Program-made: the position numbers and the translations under genes
Assembly: GCA_025359885.1 (NCBI GenBank)
Contig: JANYDG010000028.1
Coordinates: 1 to 32,591, forward strand
Length of the DNA stretch: 32,591 nucleotides
Reading direction: 5' to 3'
From: Acidobacteriota bacterium
Lineage (GTDB): Bacteria > Acidobacteriota > Terriglobia > Terriglobales > Acidobacteriaceae
Notes under the pieces: generated by a model
Database searches by the model: none
Seen by the model: only the letters and a program-made list of their open reading frames with translations
Told to the model about the DNA's origin: nothing
Shown: positions 26,811 through 32,591 of the stretch, one piece after another
How positions within the stretch are numbered: the first letter of the stretch is position 1
Layout: each line of letters begins with the position of its first letter

Positions 26811-27610
26811 GCAAAAAGGAAAACCAAGTACGCGATGCGGGGCCTCGCCTCCACTTTGACAACGAAGTAGCGCGGTGCATCCGCCAGCATGCCCGCGCTC
26901 ATATGAAAACTGAAGTATGCGGCGTGCTCATTGGCGAAAACCTCAACGGAGCCATCGAAGTCCGCGCCTCCATCGAAGCCTCAAACGCGGCCCAGGCAGG
27001 CACCCACGTCACCTTCACCCAGGACGCGTGGGAGTCAATCTACCGCGTCAAGGATGAAATCTACCCCGACGACCGCATCGTCGGGTGGTACCACTCGCAT
27101 CCCGGCTTTGGCGTCTTCCTCTCAGAGCACGACACCTTCATACAGCGCAATTTCTTTTCTTCGCCCGATCAAGTGGCCTGGGTCTATGACCCGCACACCG
27201 ACGAGGAGGGCTGCTTCGGCTGGATAGACGGCGAAATTCACCGCATCCCCGCTTACACCATCCTCGATAACAACGGCGACGGCGCAGAACGAACGCCTAA
27301 GAACTCCGAAGCGTCCCGGCCCGATCCGGATGACGATCCCCCAACGAAGTACAGCGACCAAAGCCGCGAAAAAAAACCAGCCCGATGGTTGCAATGGACC
27401 GTTTACGCCCTCTCGTATCTATCAGTCTTGTTTCTAGGCTTCATGGTCGCATATCTCCTTTTCCCGCGGCTCATCGCAATTCCTGTCGATCCAGTGACAG
27501 GGGAACCCTTGTTGCACCTTCGCCAGCCCTCGGCGATATCTGCCTCACCGCCAACCACATCCCAGCCAGAAAATCCGCCATCCGCAGACAAGCAAAGGAG
27601 GACCAAATGA
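26807..27610 (+). CDS. JAMM/JAB metallo-isopeptidase with C-terminal membrane anchor
   Basis: This encodes 267 residues; its ATG overlaps the E1 stop (ATGA). The Mov34/JAB/MPN domain occupies residues about 14-150. It shows Glu36 in KTEVCGVLIGE and the JAMM motif HSHPGFGVFLSEHD (His96, His98, Ser106, Asp109), all zinc or catalytic residues. QVAWVYDPH and GCFGWIDGEIHRIP complete it. A charged linker (RPDPDDDPPTKYSDQSREKK) precedes one transmembrane helix (about 194-220, LQWTVYALSYLSVLFLGFMV), and a Pro/Ser-rich tail follows. The catalytic domain should face the cytoplasm. In related systems such enzymes remove Ubl from targets or trim precursors; because the Ubl here needs no trimming, removal from targets is more likely. 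The membrane anchor is unusual for the family. Confidence 0.92.
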   Translation: MSKKENQVRDAGPRLHFDNEVARCIRQHARAHMKTEVCGVLIGENLNGAIEVRASIEASNAAQAGTHVTFTQDAWESIYRVKDEIYPDDRIVGWYHSHPGFGVFLSEHDTFIQRNFFSSPDQVAWVYDPHTDEEGCFGWIDGEIHRIPAYTILDNNGDGAERTPKNSEASRPDPDDDPPTKYSDQSREKKPARWLQWTVYALSYLSVLFLGFMVAYLLFPRLIAIPVDPVTGEPLLHLRQPSAISASPPTTSQPENPPSADKQRRTK

Positions 27611-28671
27611 GCACCAATCCTGAGCAGGAAACGGTGAGGATCACACTGGAAGATTTGTCCGCTGCAGATCGTGAGCACCCTGCCGAAGTCGCCGTAACTG
27701 AAACAGCACCAACGTCGGCTGGCTCCAAAAGCTATGGCAACGTCAACACCATGCCAGACGCTCCTGCAATCGTTCAGGAGAAAGCCAGCATCCTTCTTCA
27801 GGGCTGGTTTTACCTTGGTGCAGCGGGCCTGCTCGGTGCCTTTGCCGGATGGGCCATCGCCGAGCCAGGATTCGTGGATGGCGGCGAACATCGATGGGGC
27901 AACATCTGGCTGCTGCCGATCATCGTGACCCTCATGTGTGTTGGCTTTGCGGTCTCTGAGAGCATTGTTGAGCGATCAGTAAAAAAGGCCCTGGTGCGCG
28001 GAGGAATGGCTCTCCCGCTGGGCATTGTGCTGGGTTTCGTCTTCAATACGCTCGCCAACATTTTCTATAACATTGGCCTCAGCATCTGTTATCAAGCCGG
28101 CGTGCAGTCCTACCATAACCCGGCACTCTGGATTGTTCGTGGCCTGGCATGGGCCGTGTTTGGAGCGGCTGGCGGCGTCGTCTACGGCATCATTGGCCGG
28201 TCAATGAAAAAGACCGGATACGGCGTGCTGGGAGGAGCCATCGGCGCAGCTGTTGGTGGCATGGTTTTTGACCCGATTTCCTTTGTCACCCAAGGAGGAG
28301 CGGCCAGCCGGGCAGTCGGATTCTGCCTACTCGGTATGGCAACCGGCGTCGCTATGGGTCTGGTCGAAAGCGCTCTTAAAGATCGCTGGCTCTATGTGAC
28401 AGCTGGTCCTTTGGCCGGCAAGCAGTTCATTCTTTACAAGCCTCAAACAGCCATGGGGAGTTCGCAAAGCTGCGACATCTACCTCTTCAAAGACGCTGAG
28501 ATTCTGCCCCAGCACGCAATTCTGCAACTGAAGGGCTCGCGCGTGCACCTGATGGCCAACGGTCCGGCCTATGTTGCCGGCCAGCCTGTGCGCGGCACCC
28601 GCGTGCTTGAAAGTGGCTCTCTCATCCAGATTGGCCGCTATACTTTCCGATATCAGGAGAAGCAGCGCTGA
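27607..28671 (+). CDS. Multispanning membrane protein with FHA-like domain
   Basis: This encodes 354 residues from an ATG overlapping the JAB stop by four bases. A soluble N-terminus (about 60 residues) precedes six probable membrane helices between 63 and 257 (for example GWFYLGAAGLLGAFAGWAIA, LLPIIVTLMCVGFAVSESIV, VGFCLLGMATGVAMGLVESA). Several are Gly-rich with GxxxG-like spacing. The C-terminus (263-354) is FHA-like: TAGPLAGKQFILYK, MGSSQSCDIYLF, ILPQHAILQLKG and IQIGRYTFRYQ. The phosphothreonine-binding Arg after the first Gly reads Ser285, and the SxxH motif reads PQH with Pro301, so phosphopeptide binding may be lost or altered. It could be a scaffold that gathers the conjugation enzymes at the membrane. 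The assignment to FHA rests on the pattern. Confidence 0.82.
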   Translation: MSTNPEQETVRITLEDLSAADREHPAEVAVTETAPTSAGSKSYGNVNTMPDAPAIVQEKASILLQGWFYLGAAGLLGAFAGWAIAEPGFVDGGEHRWGNIWLLPIIVTLMCVGFAVSESIVERSVKKALVRGGMALPLGIVLGFVFNTLANIFYNIGLSICYQAGVQSYHNPALWIVRGLAWAVFGAAGGVVYGIIGRSMKKTGYGVLGGAIGAAVGGMVFDPISFVTQGGAASRAVGFCLLGMATGVAMGLVESALKDRWLYVTAGPLAGKQFILYKPQTAMGSSQSCDIYLFKDAEILPQHAILQLKGSRVHLMANGPAYVAGQPVRGTRVLESGSLIQIGRYTFRYQEKQR

Positions 28672-29321
28672 TGGCAGCCACCTGTCCTTATTGCCGCTCT
28701 GCCTTTGAAACGGACGATGAAGTCGTCCCATGCCCCAGTTGCGGCACCAGTCACCACAGGGATTGTCTCGCTGAAAACGGCGGCTGCACCGTCTTTGGCT
28801 GTGCCGAGGCTCCCAAAGATGAGGCCAAGATTAGCGTCAGCAACCAGGACCTCCGCTTCCCCGCGACTCAGCCCTCGTCAGCTCCAATCAATCAGCCAAC
28901 GTCCTTCCTGAACCTGCAGACGACGCCAGTTCCACCGCCATCCTCAACTCCATCGGTCACTCCGCCGCCGCCTTTGCCGCTGGGCTCCGTTCCCGCGCCG
29001 CCGCCGCCCCTGCCCGGGTCAGCCTACGGCACCAATTTCAATCCACCCTACTCCCCTACATTCTCGGGATACGCACCGACACCCTTTCCAATCAATGCCG
29101 GCTACATCCCCCGCAAGAGTCGCGTTGTCTTTGTGCTGCTGGCTATTTTCATGGGCGTTTTCGGTGCGCACAATTTCTATGCCGGCTATAACAAGAGGGG
29201 CGTGATTCAGCTTTGCATTACCGTGCTGACTTGTTTCTTCGGTTCCATCATCACCGGGATATGGGCCATCGTTGAAGCCTGTATCATTGACCACGACAAC
29301 GACGGCATTACATTCATTTAG
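28671..29321 (+). CDS. RING-finger plus TM2 membrane protein, candidate E3 ligase
   Basis: This 216-residue protein's ATG shares one base with the preceding stop. The N-terminus has eight zinc-ligand candidates in RING order: Cys5, Cys8 (CPYC), Cys21, Cys24 (CPSC), His28 or His29, Cys32, Cys39 and Cys44 (ENGGCTVFGC). This matches a prokaryotic RING finger family. A Pro/Ser-rich linker (residues 60-145, with PPPPLPLGSVPAPPPPLPG) follows. The TM2 domain (about 148-216) then has FMGVFGAHNFYAGYNKRGVIQ and two helices. The RING would recruit the charged E2 encoded at the end of the operon and direct Ubl transfer at the membrane. The E3 role is a prediction; RING-like zinc ribbons can also only bind Ubl or protein. 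Confidence 0.87.
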   Translation: MAATCPYCRSAFETDDEVVPCPSCGTSHHRDCLAENGGCTVFGCAEAPKDEAKISVSNQDLRFPATQPSSAPINQPTSFLNLQTTPVPPPSSTPSVTPPPPLPLGSVPAPPPPLPGSAYGTNFNPPYSPTFSGYAPTPFPINAGYIPRKSRVVFVLLAIFMGVFGAHNFYAGYNKRGVIQLCITVLTCFFGSIITGIWAIVEACIIDHDNDGITFI

Positions 29322-29336
29322 CACTGGAGAGCCCAC

Positions 29337-29978
29337 ATGAACTACTTCATCTCCCGCGATGGCCAGGAATACGGCCCCTATTCCCTCGGTGACCTGCAAC
29401 GTTACGTTGCCTCAGGCCAGATTTTGCTCACTGATTTAGCCCGCAGCGAAGGTATGGCCGAGCCGATGCCTGTATCTCAAATCATCGGAACTATCCCCGT
29501 TCCCATACAGGCACCTCAGGGCTTTGTCGCACCCGCCATGCCTGACTATCCTGACCCGCCAAACCTTCATTGGGGCCTTGTCCTGCTCTTTGCCATCCTC
29601 AGTTACGGCCTCTTCAGCGCCGTCTGGAACCTCGTGCTCTCCGCATGGATGAAAAAGGTTAAACCGCAGAGTGCGGCGATTTACTTCTACATTGCTGCCA
29701 CCGGCGTGCTGGTCATTGTCTTCTTTACCAGCTTCGCACTCTCTCTGAATCACACCAAGGATGCCTATTCTGGAGTACTTAATCTGGTTTACGGAATCCT
29801 CTCACTTATCGGCCGCTTCAGCCTGCGAAGTTCGCTAGAAGACCACTACAACTCCGACGAACCCATGGGGCTTTCTCTCAGTGGCGTGATGACCTTCTTT
29901 TTTGGTACCACATACATCCAGTACCACCTGAATGACATCGTTCGCCGCAAGAATCAGGCCCGTATGGGACTCTATTAG
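29337..29978 (+). CDS. GYF_2-domain membrane protein
   Basis: This encodes 213 residues, with GGAGAG before the ATG and a 15-base gap from the RING gene. The N-terminal 50 residues form a GYF_2-like domain (YFISRDGQEYGPYSLGDLQR, then VASGQILLTDLARSEG), a fold that binds proline-rich peptides in relatives. A short Pro-rich linker leads to about four membrane helices (GLVLLFAILSYGLFSAVWNL; YFYIAATGVLVIVFFTSFA; VLNLVYGILSLIG; SGVMTFFFGTTYIQYHL). The proline-rich stretch of the RING protein just upstream is an attractive ligand for this GYF_2 domain, as is the tail of the JAB protein. This pairing is inference. Confidence 0.85.
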   Translation: MNYFISRDGQEYGPYSLGDLQRYVASGQILLTDLARSEGMAEPMPVSQIIGTIPVPIQAPQGFVAPAMPDYPDPPNLHWGLVLLFAILSYGLFSAVWNLVLSAWMKKVKPQSAAIYFYIAATGVLVIVFFTSFALSLNHTKDAYSGVLNLVYGILSLIGRFSLRSSLEDHYNSDEPMGLSLSGVMTFFFGTTYIQYHLNDIVRRKNQARMGLY

Positions 29979-29980
29979 CC

Positions 29981-30367
29981 ATGGGCTACGCGGCTCGCCG
30001 ATGCTTCGCAAATGCGATTCTTTTCGCTTGCATCGTGGCCGCGTATCTAGTGTTTCGCTTTCCTCCAGAGGCAAACTCCTTTTACCCACGCTGCCCTGTC
30101 TTCACCCTCTTCAACGTCCTTTGCCCCGGCTGTGGAGCCACGCGGGCAATTGCCTCGCTGTTCCGTGGCAATCTCACCGATGCCTTGCATTTCAATGCGC
30201 TCATCGTCGTCCTGCTCCCCTTTCTATCCGTATTCTTTTCGGTATGCTACTGGAGGGCGATGTTAAAGAGTCAGTTCAACTGGCCCATCGTTCCCCAGAC
30301 CTGGCTTGGTCTGTGCCTGGCGCTGGTACTGGTTTTTGCCGTTGCAAGGAATCTCTACCCAATCTAG
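29981..30367 (+). CDS. DUF2752 membrane protein
   Basis: This 128-residue protein begins two bases after the previous stop. The signature NVLCPGCGATRA near residues 43-57 and LFRGNLTDALHFNALIVVLL are diagnostic of DUF2752. Three hydrophobic helices (ANAILFACIVAAYLVF; LIVVLLPFLSVFFSVCYW; LGLCLALVLVFAVA) are seen. The function of the family is not known to me. The paired Cys residues (CPxCG) may bind metal or be redox-active. Its position inside the conjugation operon, before the E2, suggests it belongs to the membrane part of the system. Confidence 0.87.
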   Translation: MGYAARRCFANAILFACIVAAYLVFRFPPEANSFYPRCPVFTLFNVLCPGCGATRAIASLFRGNLTDALHFNALIVVLLPFLSVFFSVCYWRAMLKSQFNWPIVPQTWLGLCLALVLVFAVARNLYPI

Positions 30368-30382
30368 AAAGCAGGGCGATGC

Positions 30383-30916
30383 ATGGCTTCTCCTCGCACG
30401 CGAAGACTCAAAATCGACCATGAATTGCTGCGAAGTCGATTCACTGACTGGCCGGTAATCCAGATCACAGCGACGGCAGGCATGCCCCCGGAACTCTACC
30501 GCTTCACCTATGCTTTGAAGGGACTTTTTGTGAACGCAACCGGAGAAATCCTCGAGCGCGATAGCCATGTCCTCGAGATCAATCTATCGCTTGACTACCC
30601 TCGGCGTTCCCCCCAGTGCCGCATGCTGACGCCTGTGTTTCATCCAAATTTCGATGACGCCACTGTCTGTATTGGCGACTTCTGGGCGGCGTCGGAAGGC
30701 CTCGATGATCTCGTCATTCGGATCGGCAGAATGATTGCCTACCAGGAATACAACACGCGCAGCCCCCTCAATGGATTAGCCGCCCGCTGGGCCGCTGAAC
30801 ACGTGGCCATGCTGCCCATTGACAGCCGAATCGTGGCGCCGCCGCACGATCAGCGTGAACCGGAGACAACACTCGACGCCACCGCGGTTGAAGTGTCGGG
30901 CGTTGATTTCAACTGA
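30383..30916 (+). CDS. E2-like Ubl-conjugating enzyme (UBC fold)
   Basis: This encodes 177 residues, 15 bases after the DUF2752 stop. A UBC pattern runs from about 10 to 145: ELYRFTYALKGLFV (sheet), LSLDYPRRSPQCRML (the YP..PP region), VFHPNF with His87-Pro88-Asn89, and the catalytic Cys96 in VCIGDFW. AYQEYNTRSPLNGLAARW corresponds to the 'N..dPLN..Aa..w' helix of eukaryotic E2s. The HPN asparagine stabilises the oxyanion in eukaryotic enzymes and is retained, so this is a canonical E2 rather than a degenerate one. It should accept the Ubl from the E1 and pass it to lysines with the RING protein. The acidic C-terminal 30 residues have no known role. There are no membrane helices. Confidence 0.9.
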   Translation: MASPRTRRLKIDHELLRSRFTDWPVIQITATAGMPPELYRFTYALKGLFVNATGEILERDSHVLEINLSLDYPRRSPQCRMLTPVFHPNFDDATVCIGDFWAASEGLDDLVIRIGRMIAYQEYNTRSPLNGLAARWAAEHVAMLPIDSRIVAPPHDQREPETTLDATAVEVSGVDFN

Positions 30917-30936
30917 TTCTGAATTGGTTGAATCAA
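30903..30936 (+). terminator. Possible hairpin at the end of the conjugation operon
   Basis: TTGATTTCAAC and GGTTGAATCAA can pair with one bulged base across the E2 stop codon. No T-tract follows, so this is a weak candidate. I see no better terminator before 31000. Confidence 0.3.
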
Positions 30937-31017
30937 AATGCGGTGATGGCAGTGAGGGACTCAAAGCATATTACAAGCCTATTTACATCAGTTATTTGCA
31001 TCTAGTCGTGAACAAGA

Positions 31018-31056
31018 TACCCCCAAATGTACCCCCAAGGCGCATTGATTAGGGGG
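31018..31056. repeat. TACCCCCAA direct repeats with an inverted copy
   Basis: TACCCCCAA occurs at 31018-31026 and again at 31030-31038, 12 bases apart. An inverted relative (TTAGGGGGTG) follows at about 31049-31056. Read on the minus strand they are TTGGGGGTA. Short TGGGGGTA-type repeats are often found next to integrases of tRNA-targeting islands, where they may bind the recombinase arm domain; here no integrase is adjacent. Confidence 0.5.
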
Positions 31057-31057
31057 T

Positions 31058-31324
31058 GTGGGCGGGCTGGAGTGTATCGCTTGCGGCGAGAATATTGTGA
31101 GGGCTTCGCCGTTCGTGGATGCGCTGCGGATGCCTCTACGGCCCGGCGCTATAGCTTTCCGGTTCTGGTGGGAACACGAAAAGCAAATGCTTTTCCTCCC
31201 TGCAAAACAGCCACAGCGAGGACGGCAGTCAAGGGCGGGCGCTCTGTGCCCGCCGCGTGCTCAGGGTTCCGGCGCGGGCCGCATTTGCCCGCATGGGATG
31301 ATCGATAGCGGGCTTGCCCCTTGA
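31058..31324 (+). CDS. Doubtful small ORF with one CxxC motif
   Basis: From a GTG at 31058 the frame gives 88 residues. The first half looks protein-like (LECIACGENIVRASPFVDAL, then AIAFRFWWEHEKQMLFLPA), while the second half is Arg/Gly-rich and probably not real. There is one CIAC pair and no second pair to complete a zinc site. No Shine-Dalgarno sequence or known family is seen. It may be a remnant in a decayed region. The remaining bases up to about 31580 hold nothing I can support. Confidence 0.25.
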   Translation: MGGLECIACGENIVRASPFVDALRMPLRPGAIAFRFWWEHEKQMLFLPAKQPQRGRQSRAGALCPPRAQGSGAGRICPHGMIDSGLAP

Positions 31325-31581
31325 CGGCTACCGCAGCGAAGGCTACACGCGGCGTAAGCCGCGCCGGGATGGTCGCAGAATCAGATCGGCTTTGGCTGGC
31401 CGGAAGCGCCCTCCAAAGCGTGACGCAAACGGCCTGAACTATGGCACAAACGTGCGCCACGATCCCGTCTTGAAAGCGCTCGGCTTGGCCGTCAACTTCT
31501 TCTGAAGTGCGTCTGCGCTTTATGTTCCACTATTAGCGCCTCTAGCAAAACACGGCCACACTAGCTGACGCAGCCTCAACC

Positions 31582-31677
31582 TGAAGGCTCATAAACCCTG
31601 ATAAAGGCTCATCCGCACTGCTTGCACGCGCTGTGAGCCTTTGTGAGTAAAAATCCGGCTTTGTGAGTCTTTGTCTG
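31582..31677. repeat. Iteron-like TGAGCCTTT repeats
   Basis: Four related copies of TGAG(C/T)CTT lie within 96 bases. Two read on the minus strand (around 31592-31582 and 31612-31598, 20 bases apart) and two on the plus strand (TGTGAGCCTTTGTGAG from 31632, TGTGAGTCTTTGTCTG from 31662). Such clustered short repeats resemble replication-initiator binding sites (iterons) of plasmids, or operator clusters. No Rep gene is recognised in the window. Confidence 0.45.
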
Positions 31678-31679
31678 CC

Positions 31680-32271
31680 CCAGGCTTGTCGCGCCTGAGT
31701 GCTCCCGCGTGCCGTCATATTCTTTCTGTTTTCTGATTCTGCAATATTGGCAGAAACCGGCAAAGTTGTCCGGTCCCTGGGGGCTTAGCCGGGCAGTGAC
31801 GGCTTTGGGCTTTTACGTTTGAGTCAACCACGAAAACAAAGGCGCAGATTTAGTCGAAATTCAAGCGCAGACCCATTTGGGATACTGGATTTTTCGACCG
31901 CGCGTTCTGAGAATGCTTTTCTGGCTGTACCCATGCCCCGCGCGAGCCGGGTAGGCTGACTTGGTACCATCCCCTTCCGCGATTTTTCGCTAAAGGCGCA
32001 TTGTGGAATCGGGTATGTTGTCCAGGGGCATGGGGGCACCTTTATGCTCCAACTCACTTCGTGCCCTGCGTCCGAATCCAAATTCCGAATTGAGCGCAGA
32101 GTTGCGGCCAGCGGGGTTGCTGTCCAACGCTGGCCCAGCCCGCCGTAGGGCGCGGCTGGCGTCCCTAGCGGCTGGTGGGCAGGGTTACGCCTCCGCTCTG
32201 CCACTGAGCGGCCTGGACCGTCCCCTGGGCCGCCCGGTTGCCGTGTAGGCGCACCAGGCACCCGCATCCCG
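31680..32271. other. Non-coding or decayed region near the right end
   Basis: I see no convincing gene in these roughly 590 bases. The longest minus-strand frame (about 150 residues) has a random-looking, Arg/Pro/Gly-rich product and no ribosome-binding site. A D-arm-like string on the minus strand around 32190-32205 is not a tRNA. Confidence 0.4.
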
Positions 32272-32591
32272 CTACTCCGGCAGGCCACGGAGCAGGAAAA
32301 AGTTCCGCAGGACCACGGGGCCTATCCCGTTTACAGGCCGCAGGAACTGCTCAATCTGCTGCCGCGACTTTCCGGCGAGGATGCGGCTGCTCTGCTCAAC
32401 CCCAGCCGACTTGACGTGCTACCCAAGTGCGGCGAGACGCTTGGCAAACAGACTGGTCATGAAACCGCCACGGTCGCAACCGCCAGCCCTGAGCCTGTGT
32501 TCAATCTCCGCCGGGACAAGTTCCGGCAGCGTTTCTGGCATGGTCAATTCCTGCGCCTGGAGTCCGTCCTTGCAAGCGTAGGTCTTTCCCA
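32272..32591 (-). pseudogene. Partial gene with in-frame stop, unknown family
   Basis: The minus strand is open from the window edge to TAG at 32421-32419 and includes MPETLPELVPAEIEHRLRAG and FMTSLFAKRLAALG. In the same frame after this TAG it continues for 48 protein-like residues (GKSRQQIEQFLRPVNGIGPV, LRNFFLLRGLPE) to a second TAG at 32274-32272. Both halves look coding. The structure suggests a gene broken by a nonsense mutation, or a short protein followed by a decayed continuation. The 5' end is outside the window and I do not recognise the family; a plasmid or phage replication context is possible given the nearby repeats. Confidence 0.4.

Noticed and set aside
25321..30916. Idea that the operon is CBASS or a type VII secretion locus
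   Set aside because: No cGAS/DncV-like nucleotidyltransferase or cell-killing effector is present for CBASS, and no EccC/EssC ATPase or WXG100 protein for type VII secretion. E2 and RING genes point to conjugation instead.
32160..32250. tRNA-like D-arm string (GCTCAGTGGCAGAGC) on the minus strand
   Set aside because: No pairing acceptor stem, no anticodon stem and no GGTTCGA T-loop at the right distance, so no cloverleaf can be drawn.

Overview
The window reads like chromosomal DNA of a GC-rich soil bacterium, most likely an Acidobacteriota/Terriglobia-type organism. This is inferred from gene content and style: SBBP-repeat protein, GH29 and GH30 glycosidases, a BlaI/M56 pair, and an Acidobacteria-like prokaryotic ubiquitin-type cluster. 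No rRNA or other phylogenetic marker was available to confirm it.

Left part (1-9553). The window opens on an apparent chimeric junction: a piece of an AlkD-type DNA glycosylase butts directly into an enolase gene that stops after about half its length. Then follow an exported VirB10-like hypothetical protein, a strong terminator, pyrE, a GH30 xylanase-type lipoprotein, an OmpA-family lipoprotein, a SnoaL-like protein, an antitoxin with a broken ParE toxin, a four-helix membrane protein of foreign-looking composition, and a complete uvrC.

Middle part (9554-16612). A 1,880-residue secreted SBBP-repeat/Ig-like protein, with a well-formed minus-strand promoter, lies between two fragments of tyrosine recombinase genes. 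The second fragment sits just beyond the 3' end of a tRNA-Asp gene. This suggests that one or more integrative elements used the tRNA as target and later decayed.

Carbohydrate and sensing part (16734-23918). An IclR regulator, an exported GH29 alpha-L-fucosidase with a discoidin-like C-terminus and an exported MetX-like alpha/beta hydrolase lie on the minus strand. Divergent from them are a BlaI-type repressor and an M56 membrane metalloprotease, followed by a DegP/HtrA protease and its terminator.

The highlight (24140-30936) is a compact nine-gene operon with its own promoter. The order is: two-helix membrane trypsin-like protease, YukD-like ubiquitin-like protein, UBA2/UBA3-like E1, membrane-anchored JAMM/JAB isopeptidase, six-helix FHA protein, RING-finger plus TM2 membrane protein (candidate E3), GYF_2 membrane protein, DUF2752 membrane protein, and a strikingly eukaryote-like E2. 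Start/stop overlaps or short gaps tie the genes together. Together they look like a full Ubl activation-conjugation-ligation-removal pathway installed at the inner membrane. Such neighbourhoods have been predicted by comparative genomics, but to my knowledge this membrane-bound type has no experimental description.

Right end (30937-32591). After the operon come short GGGGGTA-type repeats, iteron-like TGAGCCTTT repeats, largely non-coding or decayed DNA, and a minus-strand reading frame interrupted by an in-frame stop. This is consistent with remnants of an integrated element or plasmid.
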